Source of the DNA: DATFQE01 sp963738205
GTDB lineage: Bacteria > Actinomycetota > Thermoleophilia > Gaiellales > Gaiellaceae
Assembly: GCA_963738205.1 (NCBI GenBank)
Contig: CAVTVQ010000008.1
Coordinates: 28,443-92,442, forward strand
Direction: 5' to 3'
DNA: 64,000 nt
In this document: piece by piece, positions 8,002 through 17,100 of the stretch
Position numbering within the stretch: the first letter of the stretch is position 1
How the letters are laid out: every line of letters starts with the position of its first letter
The notes under the pieces: generated by a model
Databases searched by the model: none
The model's input: only the letters and a program-made list of their open reading frames with translations
What the model was told of the DNA's origin: nothing
Made by a program: the position numbers and the translations under genes

Positions 8002-9275
8002 GCGCTCCCTCCAACAGGTCGAGGCCCCGGTCGAGCTCCTCGTCCGAGGCGACCAGGGGGACGAGGATCCGGACGACGTTCCCGTACAGCCCGCACGAGA
8101 GCAGGATCAGACCCCGCTCTCTGGCTGCCGTCGTCGTCGCGCTCGCGAGCTCGGGTGCCGGCTCCTTCGTGGCGCGGTCGCGGACGAGCTCCAGGGCGAG
8201 CATGGGGCCGAGCCCGCGGACCTCGCCGACCTGCGGCATGCGCTCGGCGATCCCGCTCAACCGCGCCCGCAGCCGCTGGCCGATCTGCTCGGCGCGCGAG
8301 CTGGAAGCGGTCGGCCGCCACCTCGTCGAGGACGGCGATGCCGGCCGCGCACGCGACCGGGTTGCCGCCGAACGTGCCGCCCAGCCCGCCGGGCTCGACC
8401 GCGTCCATGACCTCCGCCCGGCCGGTGACGCCCGCCAGCGGGAGCCCCCCGCCGAGGCTCTTGCCCGAGACGAGCAGGTCGGGCTCGACGCCGTGCGCCT
8501 CGATCGCCCACACCGGGCCGGTGCGGCCGACGCCGCTCTGCACCTCGTCGTCGACGTAGAGGATGCCGTGCCGGTCGCAAAGCTCCCGCAGCTGGACGAC
8601 GAAGTCGCGCGGCATCGGGATGAACCCGCCTTCGCCCTGGACCGGTTCCAGCACGACGCACGCGACTTCGCCCGGGTCGACCTCGCGCTTGAAGAGGAGC
8701 TCGAGGCCCGCGATTGCATCGTCGGTTTTGACGCCGCGGTACGGATACGGCGCGGGCGCGTGGTAGACCTCGGGCGCCAACGGCCCGAACCCGGCGCGGT
8801 ACGTGACCTTGCTGGTCAGCGTCATCGTCAGCAGCGTGCGCCCGTGGAAGGCGTTGTCGAACGCGACCACCGCGGGCCGGCCCGTCGCGGCGCGGGCGAT
8901 CTTGACCGCGTTCTCGACCGCCTCCGCGCCCGAGTTCAAGAGCAGGCTGCGCTGCTCTTCGCCGCGGCAGGGCGACAGCTCGGCCAGCCGTCTAGAGAGC
9001 TCGATGTAGGGCTCGTACATACCGACCATGAAGCACTGGTGCAGGTAACGGTCGATCTGCTCGTGCATCGCCGCGACAGCCGACGGCAGGCCGTGGCCCG
9101 CGTTCTGGCAGCCGAGCCCGCCGGCGAAGTCGACGTAAATGCTCCCGTCGACGTCGACGACGGTCGCGCCCTCGGCGCGCGCGACCACGAGCTTCGGCGT
9201 CGCCACGCCGCGCGCGACGTACCGGTCGCGCGCCGCGAGAATACGCTCGGTCTCCGTGCGCTCGGTCGTGGCCAC
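7973..9275 (-). pseudogene. gabT: 4-aminobutyrate aminotransferase, frameshifted near 8295
   Basis: PLP-dependent class III aminotransferase that would convert GABA and 2-oxoglutarate to succinate semialdehyde and glutamate. The first frame from GTG 9275 carries the fold through NSGAEAVENAVKIAR, the pyridoxal Asp region (LYVDDEVQSGVGRTG) and the catalytic Lys in VSGKSLGGGLPL, then GGTFGGNPVACAAG. At about 8291-8298 the frame is lost by what looks like one extra C in a GCGCGCC run. The protein continues in the next frame as EQIGQRLRARL to a normal C-terminus ending CAGSV at 7973. Everything else is intact, so a sequence error or very recent mutation is likely. As given, the C-terminal domain would not be made. 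Confidence 0.85.
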
Positions 9276-9472
9276 GCGTCGCTAGCTAAACCGCTCCCCG
9301 CCGTGCACGACAAGGGCCGCCGGGTCCAGTCGATCTCCCGCCATATGGACAGACGGGCCAAGAGCTTTCGGCCCTGTTGGCCTTCCCGGGCCTTGCAACC
9401 CCCTCTTCAGCACCGTAGTTTTGGCCGAACCGTCCAGACGATGGTGCTGCTCACGCGCGGGAGAGGAGAGAC

Positions 9473-11008
9473 ATGACACGTACCCCCCTGGCACAGGAGC
9501 TTCAGCAGGCGGCGGCAGCCTCAGCGCCCGAGAGCGAGCCCACAATCACGAGACGCCGCCTCCTCCGCGACGCCGGGCTCGTCGGACTGACGCTCGCCGC
9601 GTCAGGACGCTTCGCGCCACCCGCAAACCCGGCAACGGCGCCGCGCATCGTCGTCGTCGGCGCCGGCCTGGCCGGACTGACCTGCGCGTACCGCCTCAAG
9701 CAGGCCGGCTATCTCGCGCAGGTCCACGACGCCGCCGATCGTGTCGGCGGCCGCTGTTGGACGATCCGCGGCGCGTTCGCGGACGGTCAGATCGCGGAGC
9801 ATGGGGGCGAGCTGATCGATCAAGGGCACACCGCGATCCGGCAGCTCGCGCAGGAGCTGGGCCTGAAGCTCGACAACCTGCTGCAGGCCGAGCAGAACGG
9901 GGCGGAGCCGACCTATTACTTCGACCGCGCGGACTACCCCTTCACGCAGGCCACCACGGACCTGAAGGCCGTCTGGCAAAAGATCCATAGCGACGCGTCG
10001 GCCGCCGGCTATCCCACGACCTACGACAGCTTCACGCAGCGCGCGTTCGAGCTCGACGACATGTCGATCGTCGACTGGATCGAGGAGTCCGTGCCGGGCG
10101 GCATGCGTTCCAGGCTCGGGCAGTTGCTGGACGTCGCCTACAACATCGAATACGGCGCCGAGTCGGCCCAGCAAAGCTCGCTCAATCTGCTCTACCTGCT
10201 CGCCTATGCGGGCCCGGGTCAGCTGCGGATCTTCGGCAAGTCGAACGAGAAGTACCACGTCCGCGGTGGGAACGACCAGATTCCGGCCCGGGTGGCCGCC
10301 GCGCTCGCCGGGCAGGTGGCGCTCGGCTCCGAGCTGACGGCCATCCGGCTGCGCTCGGACGGGGCGTACTCGCTGAGCCTCCGGAGTGGAGGCTCGACGA
10401 AGACCGTGGTCGCCGACCGTGTCGTGCTCGCCCTTCCGTTCGCAGTGCTGCGCGCCTCGGTCGACTACGCGCAGGCCGGTTTCAAGGCTCTCAAGCGCAT
10501 CGCGATCGCCGAGCAGGGCATGGGAACGAACTCGAAGCTCCACGTCCAGTTCCGGACGCGGCACTGGGAGTCGCTGCGGTCGAGCGGTGAGACGTACGCC
10601 GACACCGGCTACCAGAGCACGTGGGACGTCACGCGGACGCAGGCGGGCCGTTCCGGAATCCTCGTCGACTACACCGGCGGATTGATCGGCGCCGGCTTCG
10701 GCTCGGGGACGGCTGCCTCGCGCGCCAAGGAGTTCCTCAGCCAGATCGAGCCCGTGCTGCCCGGTATCTCGGCGCAGTGGAACGGTCGAGCGACGCGCGA
10801 CGTCTGGACTGCCGACCCTTGGACGCGGGGCTCGTACTCGTATTGGAAGGTGGGCCAGTACACCCGCTTTGCCGGGGTCGAGAGGGAGGTCGAGGGCGCC
10901 TGCCACTTCTGCGGTGAGCACACCTCGATCGACTTCCAGGGCTACCTCAACGGCGCGGTCGAGACGGGCGAGCGGGCGGCGGGCGAGGTGATCGCTGCGC
11001 TTCGCTAG
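9473..11008 (+). CDS. flavin monoamine oxidase, Tat-exported
   Basis: FAD-dependent amine oxidase of 511 residues. A twin-arginine motif TRRRLLRDAG at about 26-35 is followed by a hydrophobic stretch, so export by the Tat system is likely. The FAD Rossmann motif VVVGAGLAG is at about 60-68, followed by DRVGGRCWTI. The C-terminal FAD-contact region reads CGEHTSIDFQGYLNGAVETG, as in monoamine and polyamine oxidases. It should oxidise an amine such as putrescine to an aldehyde with release of peroxide and ammonia; the exact substrate cannot be read from the sequence. The ATG has GGAGAGGAGAG upstream. It opens a plus-strand operon, divergent from gabT across about 200 bases, and PucR follows after nine bases. 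Confidence 0.88.
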   Translation: MTRTPLAQELQQAAAASAPESEPTITRRRLLRDAGLVGLTLAASGRFAPPANPATAPRIVVVGAGLAGLTCAYRLKQAGYLAQVHDAADRVGGRCWTIRGAFADGQIAEHGGELIDQGHTAIRQLAQELGLKLDNLLQAEQNGAEPTYYFDRADYPFTQATTDLKAVWQKIHSDASAAGYPTTYDSFTQRAFELDDMSIVDWIEESVPGGMRSRLGQLLDVAYNIEYGAESAQQSSLNLLYLLAYAGPGQLRIFGKSNEKYHVRGGNDQIPARVAAALAGQVALGSELTAIRLRSDGAYSLSLRSGGSTKTVVADRVVLALPFAVLRASVDYAQAGFKALKRIAIAEQGMGTNSKLHVQFRTRHWESLRSSGETYADTGYQSTWDVTRTQAGRSGILVDYTGGLIGAGFGSGTAASRAKEFLSQIEPVLPGISAQWNGRATRDVWTADPWTRGSYSYWKVGQYTRFAGVEREVEGACHFCGEHTSIDFQGYLNGAVETGERAAGEVIAALR

Positions 11009-11017
11009 CGCACGCGC

Positions 11018-12469
11018 ATGCTCATCGTTCGCGACATCGCCACGCTACCCGGTCTCGATCTACGCGTCGCCGCCGGAGCAGATGGGCTGAGCCGCGAGGT
11101 CAGCTGGCTCCACGTCTCGGAGCTCGACGACCCGACGCCTTGGCTCGAGGGCGGCGAGTTCCTGCTCACGACCGGGCTCGGCGTCGGCGAGCTCGCTGCT
11201 GCCCAGCGGGCGTACATCCGGCGCCTCGCCTCGCACGGAATCTCAGGCCTGGGCTTCGGGATCGGCCTGGGCTTCGCGGATGTTCCTCCTGCCCTGGTCG
11301 AGGAGGCCGACCGGCTGCGCTTCGCGATCGTGACGGTGCCGTACGAGGTGCCGTTCGTGGCGATCACGAAGGCGGCGTTCACCCACCTCGCCAACGAGCA
11401 GCTGGAGCGGGTGACGCGAGCACTGGCTGTGCACGAGCGCCTCGCCGAGGCGGTCGTGGAGGGCCGTGGCGTCCACGCGCTGCTGTCGATCGTCTGCACG
11501 CACCTGGAATGCAGCCTCGCGCTCCTCGACGAGAACGGCCTCGTCGTCGGCGAGCGGCATCCGGGCAAGCGGGCGTCGTTCGACGGCGCGCTCGAGCTGC
11601 CGGTCGTCGCCCACGGGGAGCCGGCCACCTTGCGCGCCGCGCGGGACGGCCGTCCCTTCGGCGAGTACGACCGCCTGGTGCTGCACCACGGCCAGACGGC
11701 GCTCGCGTTCGAGCTCTCGCGCCGGCGGGCGGTCAGCGCCGCCGAGCTGCGGCTGGCCGGCGACCTGCTCGAAGACCTCGAGGACGACCGCCTCGACGAG
11801 CGCGAGGCTTCGCGCCGGATGGCGGCGTTCGGGCTAGACCCGCGCGGGAGCTACGCGGCCTTGCTCGCGCTGCCGACGAACGGGGCGACTGCCGAGGGGG
11901 TTCGGCTTCGGCTCGCGGGCGAGTTGGACACGCTGTCCGTGCCGTACGTCTCGACCGCCCGTCTCGACCGCGCGGCGTTCCTCGTCGAGGCGAGCGACGA
12001 CGACGCGGTGCTGGCTCTGGGGCAGCGGCTCGCGACCGGCTCCGACTGGCGCGTCGGGATCGGGCGGCCGGGCCGCGGCCGTCAGCTCGGCCGCAGCCTG
12101 CTCGAGGCCCGTGCGGCGCTCGAGACAACCGAGGGCAGGGTCGCCTCGTACCGCGACCTCGGGTCGTTGGAGCTCTTGCTCAACCTCGACGACGCACCGC
12201 TCGAGGCCTTCGTCGACCGCGTGCTCGGCGCCGCCGCGAGCAACTCCTGGCTGCTCGACTCGCTCTCCGGCCTGCTCGACGCCGGCTGCCGCTGGAGCGA
12301 GGCGGCTGAGCGGCTCGGCGTCCATCGGCACACGCTCCGTTACCGGATGGATCGCCTCCGCGAAGTGACCGGCCGTCACCCGGACGATCCGGGTCAACGA
12401 ATGGAGCTGTGGCTCGCGCTCAAGGCCCACGACGCGCTCCAGGCGCGCCGGGCGGTGCGGGCCACGTGA
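11018..12469 (+). CDS. PucR-family transcriptional regulator
   Basis: Regulator of 483 residues. The N-terminal PucR domain begins VRDIATLPGLDLRVAAGADG, with WLHVSELDDPTPWLEGGEFLLTTG typical of the family. A central region of about 250 residues resembles the GGDEF-like CdaR module. The C-terminal helix-turn-helix (HTH_30) contains WSEAAERLGVHRHTLRYRM and ends near LWLALKAHDAL. PucR proteins usually sense a nitrogen compound and activate adjacent catabolic genes. Its place between the amine oxidase and dehydrogenase genes suggests that it controls this polyamine island. The stop overlaps the next start as GTGA. Confidence 0.88.
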   Translation: MLIVRDIATLPGLDLRVAAGADGLSREVSWLHVSELDDPTPWLEGGEFLLTTGLGVGELAAAQRAYIRRLASHGISGLGFGIGLGFADVPPALVEEADRLRFAIVTVPYEVPFVAITKAAFTHLANEQLERVTRALAVHERLAEAVVEGRGVHALLSIVCTHLECSLALLDENGLVVGERHPGKRASFDGALELPVVAHGEPATLRAARDGRPFGEYDRLVLHHGQTALAFELSRRRAVSAAELRLAGDLLEDLEDDRLDEREASRRMAAFGLDPRGSYAALLALPTNGATAEGVRLRLAGELDTLSVPYVSTARLDRAAFLVEASDDDAVLALGQRLATGSDWRVGIGRPGRGRQLGRSLLEARAALETTEGRVASYRDLGSLELLLNLDDAPLEAFVDRVLGAAASNSWLLDSLSGLLDAGCRWSEAAERLGVHRHTLRYRMDRLREVTGRHPDDPGQRMELWLALKAHDALQARRAVRAT

Positions 12470-13452
12470 TCGCTGTGCTCGGCGCAGCCGGGACGATCGG
12501 CCGCACCGTGACCGCGTTCCTCGAGGAGTGGGAGGCTCCGGTCCGGCGGCTCGACTTCCGCCTGGAGGGCGACGAGCACGTCGACGTCACCGACCCGGAG
12601 TCGCTCGCCCGCGGCCTCGAGGGCACCCGGGTTGTCGTCAACTCGGTCGACTACCGCTTCAACCTCGACGTGATGCGCGGCGCGCTCGCGGCCGGCGTCG
12701 ACTACGTCGACCTCGGCGGGCTCTTCCACATGACACGCCGCCAACTGGAGCTCGACGGCGACTTCCGCGCGGCCGGCCGCACGGCGATCCTCGGGCTCGG
12801 GTCGGCGCCGGGGAAGACCAACCTGCTCGCCCGCGCGGCGGCGGAGCGGCTCGCCGGGAATCCGACCTCCCTGGAGATCTGGGCGGCGACGCGCGACCCG
12901 GCCGCGAGCGACCATCCGCTGCCTGCTCCGTACTCGGTGCGGACGCTCCTCGACGAGCTGACCATGTCGCCGATGGTCGTGCGCGACGGCCGGCTCGAGG
13001 AAGCCGAGCCGCTCTCCGGCCGCACGACGCGCACGTTCCCCGATCCGGTCGGCACGGCCGCGGGCATCTACACGCTTCACTCCGAGCTGGCCACGCTGCC
13101 CGTGCGCTACCCGAGCGTGCAGGAGGCGAGCTTCCGCCTCTGCCTGGCGCCGGGCCTGATCGAGAAGCTGCTCGCCCTGCCCGAGGGCGAGGAGCCCGAG
13201 CCGTACGTGCAGTCACCCGCGTCCGTCTCGGCCCACGTGGTCGAGGCGACGAACGGCGACGGCCGTTCCGTCATCGGTACCTCACTGACGCGGGGCGGGA
13301 GCGCGCGCTCGACCTCCGAGCCGACCGCCCGGGCCGCCGTCGAGCTGCTCGAAGGCCGGCTCGCCGCCCCGGGGGCGGCCGCGCCCGAGGACGCGATCGC
13401 CGACCCCGAGGCCTTCCTCGCGCTGCTCGGCACGGAGGTCTCGTGGAGCTAG
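12466..13452 (+). CDS. saccharopine dehydrogenase-like NAD(P)-binding protein
   Basis: Oxidoreductase of 328 residues from GTG 12466, which overlaps the pucR stop (GTGA). The frame is open further upstream, but the Rossmann motif VLGAAGTIGRTV begins four residues after this start. Later blocks VVVNSVDYRFNLDVMRGALAAG and YVDLGGLFHMTRRQL are typical of the saccharopine dehydrogenase/LYS9-like family. A lysine-type or polyamine-conjugate substrate is possible, but the sequence does not define it. Its position in the amine-oxidase operon suggests a role in the same catabolism. The last bases overlap the start of a short ABC ATPase remnant. Confidence 0.75.
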   Translation: MIAVLGAAGTIGRTVTAFLEEWEAPVRRLDFRLEGDEHVDVTDPESLARGLEGTRVVVNSVDYRFNLDVMRGALAAGVDYVDLGGLFHMTRRQLELDGDFRAAGRTAILGLGSAPGKTNLLARAAAERLAGNPTSLEIWAATRDPAASDHPLPAPYSVRTLLDELTMSPMVVRDGRLEEAEPLSGRTTRTFPDPVGTAAGIYTLHSELATLPVRYPSVQEASFRLCLAPGLIEKLLALPEGEEPEPYVQSPASVSAHVVEATNGDGRSVIGTSLTRGGSARSTSEPTARAAVELLEGRLAAPGAAAPEDAIADPEAFLALLGTEVSWS

Positions 13453-13535
13453 ACGCCTTCGATGTCGAGCTCCGGGGCGTAAGCAAGCGCTTCGACGACG
13501 GCCGGCGGGCCACGGTCATCCTCCCCCGGGCCTGA
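13443..13535 (+). pseudogene. remnant of an ABC transporter ATP-binding gene (N-terminus only)
   Basis: A 30-codon frame begins at GTG 13443, overlapping the dehydrogenase stop. It encodes MELDAFDVELRGVSKRFDDG, the standard first beta strand of a PotA-type ATPase (compare VRLDRITKRFDDV in the potA at 1339-2460). It then collapses into GRRATVILPRA and a stop. No continuation of the ATPase (Walker A onward) exists in any frame before the next gene, which starts 11 bases later. This looks like the scar of a deletion that removed about 1 kb or more of a transporter gene. A genuine 30-residue peptide is the less likely alternative. Confidence 0.6.
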
Positions 13536-13546
13536 AAGGAGCCATC

Positions 13547-15007
13547 GTGGCAACGACCGTTCGCACCCTCCAGAACTTCATCGGCGGCGAGTGGGTGGAG
13601 TCCACCGGCGAGCACGTCCGCGAGATCGTCTCGCCGGTCACCGGCGAGAAGGTCGCCGACGCGCCCGACGCGAGCCGCGAGGACGTGGCCCGGGCCGCTC
13701 GGGCGGCCCGCGAGGCGCAGCCCGGCTGGGCCGCGCTGTCCGCCTGGGACCGGGCACGCATCTGCCACGCGATCGCGGACGCGATCGACGAGCGCACCGA
13801 GGACATGGCCCGCGAGCTCTCGCTCGAGCAGGGCAAGCCCTATGCGGCCGAGGCGATTCCGGACATCGAGGAGACTGCCGAGAACTTCCGCATCGCCGCC
13901 GAGGACGTCAAGCGCATGGAGAGCGCGATCATCCCCTCGCAGGACGTCAACAAGCGCATCCTGACCTTCCGCAAGCCGAACGGCGTCTACGCGGGAATCA
14001 CGCCCTGGAACTTCCCGACGCTGATCCCTGTCGAGCTGATCGCACCGGGCATCGCCGCCGGCAACACGATCGTGATGAAGCCGTCCGAGTGGACGCCGGT
14101 CGCGATGGCCACCTTCATGCAGGTCATGGCCGACGCGGGTCTGCCGCCCGGAGTCGTCAACGTCGTCTACGGCGGCGGGGAGGTCGGCGAGGCACTCGTG
14201 ACCGATGAGAACGTCGACTGCGTCGGCTTCGTCGGCTCGCACCACACAGCGGAGAAGATCGTGCGGGCCGCGGGCTTGAAGCGCACGCTGATCGAGGCGA
14301 GCGGGAACGGGCCGGTGATCGTCTGTGCGGACGCAGACCTCGAGGCTGCGGCCAAGGGCGCCGTCTTCGGCGGCTTCTTCTGCGCCGGCCAGGTCTGCTG
14401 CGCGACCGAGCGCGTGCTCGTCGACAAGCGCGTCCACGACGACTTCCTATCGGCGGTCGTGCGTGAGGCGGAGGGCTGGAAGCTCGGCGACCCGTTCGAC
14501 AAGGACACGCTCGTCGGGCCGATGAACAACGAGCCGACCGCGCAGAAGATGGACGCGCACGTGGCCGACGCCGTCGACAAGGGAGCCGAGGTCGTGCTCG
14601 GCGGGTCGCGCGACGACGGGCGCCCGACCTCGCTCTACTACCAGCCCACCGTGGTGGATCGAGTGGGCGTCGACACGCTGATCAACCGCGACGAGACCTT
14701 CGGGCCGATCGTGCCGGTGATCGTCGTGGACGGCGACGACGAGGCGCTGGCGGTGGCGAACGACTCGCACCTCGGGCTGCAGGCGGCCGTGTACACCAGG
14801 AGCCTCAAGCGGGCGTTCCGGTTCCTCGACTCGCTCCGCGTCGGCAACGTCGTCGTCAACGACTCGACCGACTACTGGGAGGCGCACGAGCCGTTCGGCG
14901 GCGCTGCCGGCACGCGAACGGGCTGGGGGCGGATCGGCGGCCGCTACACCATGCTCGACATGACCGACCTGAAGACGGCCGTGATCGACGTGGGTCAGCT
15001 GGACTAG
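13547..15007 (+). CDS. aldehyde dehydrogenase family protein, possible succinate-semialdehyde dehydrogenase
   Basis: Aldehyde dehydrogenase of 486 residues starting at GTG 13547, with AAGGAG five bases upstream. It contains TPWNFPTLIPVE for NAD binding, a catalytic Cys in CAGQVCCATERV (about 284) and the cofactor-region Glu in TLIEASGNGP (about 251). The last motif differs from the usual ELGGK: the Glu is kept but the Gly-Gly-Lys part is replaced. EQGKPYAAEA and TFGPIVPVIVV are otherwise standard. In this operon the likely job is the last aldehyde oxidation of polyamine breakdown, for example succinate semialdehyde to succinate; the substrate is inferred from context. Confidence 0.8.
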   Translation: MATTVRTLQNFIGGEWVESTGEHVREIVSPVTGEKVADAPDASREDVARAARAAREAQPGWAALSAWDRARICHAIADAIDERTEDMARELSLEQGKPYAAEAIPDIEETAENFRIAAEDVKRMESAIIPSQDVNKRILTFRKPNGVYAGITPWNFPTLIPVELIAPGIAAGNTIVMKPSEWTPVAMATFMQVMADAGLPPGVVNVVYGGGEVGEALVTDENVDCVGFVGSHHTAEKIVRAAGLKRTLIEASGNGPVIVCADADLEAAAKGAVFGGFFCAGQVCCATERVLVDKRVHDDFLSAVVREAEGWKLGDPFDKDTLVGPMNNEPTAQKMDAHVADAVDKGAEVVLGGSRDDGRPTSLYYQPTVVDRVGVDTLINRDETFGPIVPVIVVDGDDEALAVANDSHLGLQAAVYTRSLKRAFRFLDSLRVGNVVVNDSTDYWEAHEPFGGAAGTRTGWGRIGGRYTMLDMTDLKTAVIDVGQLD

Positions 15008-15072
15008 CTGCGTTCGTTCGCCGGTGGGCGCGCCTCCGGCTGGCCCGCGTTCCGCCCAGGCATGCTGAGGGC

Positions 15073-15324
15073 GTGGATCAAGCCGTCCAGATCGCGGGTG
15101 CCCTCGCCATCCTCGCCGCCTTCGCGCTGGCCCAGTTCGGCAAGCTCGACCAGCGCTCGACGTGGTACCTCGTACTGAACCTCATCGGATCGGCGGTGCT
15201 GGCGGCGCTCGCCTACCGGGAGCGGCAGTGGGGCTTCTTCCTGCTCGAGGGCGTCTGGGCCCTGGTGTCGGCGTACGGGTTCGTCGCGAGGCGCCGTGGT
15301 GCCCCGATCGCGCCGGTTCACTAG
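15073..15324 (+). CDS. small membrane protein, CBU_0592 type
   Basis: An 83-residue protein with three hydrophobic segments (residues about 6-22, 29-47 and 53-68) separated by short charged turns, and a basic C-terminus (RRRGAP). The pattern GALAILAAFALAQFGKLDQRS resembles the CBU_0592-like family of small bacterial membrane proteins, whose function is unknown. The start is GTG 15073 with a weak GAGGG upstream. It follows the aldehyde dehydrogenase by about 65 bases and ends three bases before the convergent oxidoreductase. Confidence 0.65.
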   Translation: MDQAVQIAGALAILAAFALAQFGKLDQRSTWYLVLNLIGSAVLAALAYRERQWGFFLLEGVWALVSAYGFVARRRGAPIAPVH

Positions 15325-15327
15325 GTC

Positions 15328-16757
15328 TCAGCGCAGACCGACCCGTAGTCCCAGCATCCGGGGGAGCGCGGCGGTCGCGCGTGCGATCCTCGCCGGACGG
15401 CGGCCCTCGGCGTCCGCCTGCTCCACGGCGAGCACGGCAGCCCGGACGGCGCCGCCACCGATGCGCTTGAGCGGCTCCGGTGGAAGCCGGCGCGTCCTCC
15501 GCTCCACCAGCGGCAGTCGCGTCCACTCGTCGTCACGCCCGGTCGCGAGCGACGCGAGCGCCTGCGCGACAAGCCAGCTCGGGCCGACGCCGTTGCCGCT
15601 GAAGCCCGCCGCGTAGTGGACGCGGCTGCCCTTGAGCGTCCCTGCGAACGGAAGGCGGTCGGCGGAGACGTCGATCGGCCCGCCCCAGGCATGGGTGACG
15701 CGGGCCTGCGCCAGGGCGGGGAGGAGGTCGCGCAAACCGGCCTCGGCCCGGGCAGCAGTGTCGGAGTCGTGCGTGAAGCGCTCGTCGAGGCGGCCGCCCA
15801 GGCCGATCGGGCCGGAGCCGCTGCCCATCAGGACGCGGCCGTCCTTCGTCGTGCGGAAGTAGTGGAGGAACATGCGCGCGTCGGTCATCGCCTCGCCGCC
15901 GGTCCAGCCGAGCTCCTCCAGGAGCTCCGGCACCGGCTCCGTGAGGACGATGTAGCTGCCGAAGTTGGTCAGCCTGCCGGCCGCCGGCCGCCAGCCAGTG
16001 GCCGCGGCGTTGACCGCTACGACCACCTCGCGCGCGCGGACGGTGCCGTTTGGCGTCTCGACCACGTTGGGGTTGCCCGTCGTAGGCGGACGACGCGCGT
16101 TCGCTCGTAGAGGTCGATCGCCTCGTCGTCGAGAACCGCGCGGCGCAGCGCCCTGACGAGCCTCGCCGGGTGGAGCGTGGCGCCGTCGCGGAAGAAGACG
16201 CCCCGGCGGAAGCGCGGCGAGTTGCAGCGCTCGGCGAGCTCCTCGCGTGTCAGGGGAACGGCCTCCTCGGCGACGCCGAGCGCCTCGGCGGCGGCGACGA
16301 GGGCGTCGAGCTTCGCGTCTTGCGCGGACGTGGTGGAGACCTTGATCGCGCCGCCTCGTCGTAGCCACACGTCCTCGCCCCGCTGCTGGACGAAGGCCTC
16401 GACGGCGGGGATGATCCGGTCGCCCGCACGCGCCAGCGCGAGCAGGCGGTCGTCGTCGAGGACGTCGTTCAGCGCGCCGATGCTGCTCCAGTAGCCGTAG
16501 AGGTGACCACCGTTGCGACCGCTCGGCCCTTCGCCGCAGCCAGCGCGCTCGAGGACGACAACGCTGATGTCCGGATCGCGCTCGCGCAGTGCGAGGGCCG
16601 TCCAGAGACCCGTGTAGCCGCCGCCTACGATCGCCACGTCGGTCTCGATCTCGCCCGCCAGCGGCGGTGCCTCGGGCTCGTTCAGCAGGCCCGCCTCCTT
16701 CACCCACCATGGGGGTGCTGCGCCGGGCTGAACCGAAGGCGTTGGGAGGCGTGCCAT
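15328..16757 (-). pseudogene. FAD-dependent amine/amino-acid oxidase (PuuB-like), frameshifted near 16080
   Basis: DAO-family oxidase. From ATG 16757 the first frame carries the FAD-binding VAIVGGGYTGLWTAL and CGEGPSGRNGGHLYGYW, a block typical of gamma-glutamylputrescine oxidase relatives. It runs to about RTRVVRLRR. Near 16075-16085 the reading moves to another frame, as if one base is missing in CGACGGGC. It continues GNPNVVETPNGTVRAREVVVAVNAAATGW through the C-terminal AGFSGNGVGPSWLVAQ to the stop at 15328. Both halves are well preserved, so a sequence error or recent mutation is likely. The predicted role, oxidation of putrescine or a derivative, fits the island; the substrate is inferred. 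Confidence 0.8.
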
Positions 16758-16824
16758 GGGCCGACACAAAGTTGTCACACACCCGACACAGACACGTCAC
16801 ACCGTTGCCGCTACGGTCGCTGCC

Positions 16825-17100
16825 ATGTCGACCAAGGCCGCAACACCGTGGGGCTCGGCCACCGTCGTGGAGGAGCTTCGCCTCCAGCAGCGCGCCGGCG
16901 ACAAGCGCTTCTCCTCGATCGTCCAGCTGCTGGAAGACGCGCGTGGCGAGCGCCTCGTCCGCTTCGCCTACGCCACCGACGGCACCGCGCGCCGAGGCCC
17001 GGTCACGCTGCGGGCGCGCGACCTGGTCAAGCTACGGAGCGCGCTGGCCGAGACCCCCGAGCTGGCGTCGGCCCTCGGCCTCTCGACCACCGACGGCTAG
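16825..17100 (+). CDS. conserved-looking hypothetical protein, 91 residues
   Basis: Not recognised. I start it at ATG 16825 rather than the upstream in-frame ATG because a TACGGT hexamer lies seven bases before it, matching the leaderless arrangement common in this window. The protein has no membrane segment or signal peptide. It reads as one helical-plus-strand domain with FSSIVQLLEDARGERLVRFAYATDG and a C-terminal helix ARDLVKLRSALAETPELASAL. The gene is divergent from the PuuB-like oxidase. Its TAG stop shares four bases (CTAG) with the convergent purQ stop. Confidence 0.6.
   Translation: MSTKAATPWGSATVVEELRLQQRAGDKRFSSIVQLLEDARGERLVRFAYATDGTARRGPVTLRARDLVKLRSALAETPELASALGLSTTDG

Noticed and set aside
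7973..16757. Recoded UGA (selenocysteine) as the cause of broken frames in gabT and the PuuB-like oxidase
   Set aside because: The breaks are changes of frame, not in-frame TGA codons, and no catalytic position would carry selenocysteine.
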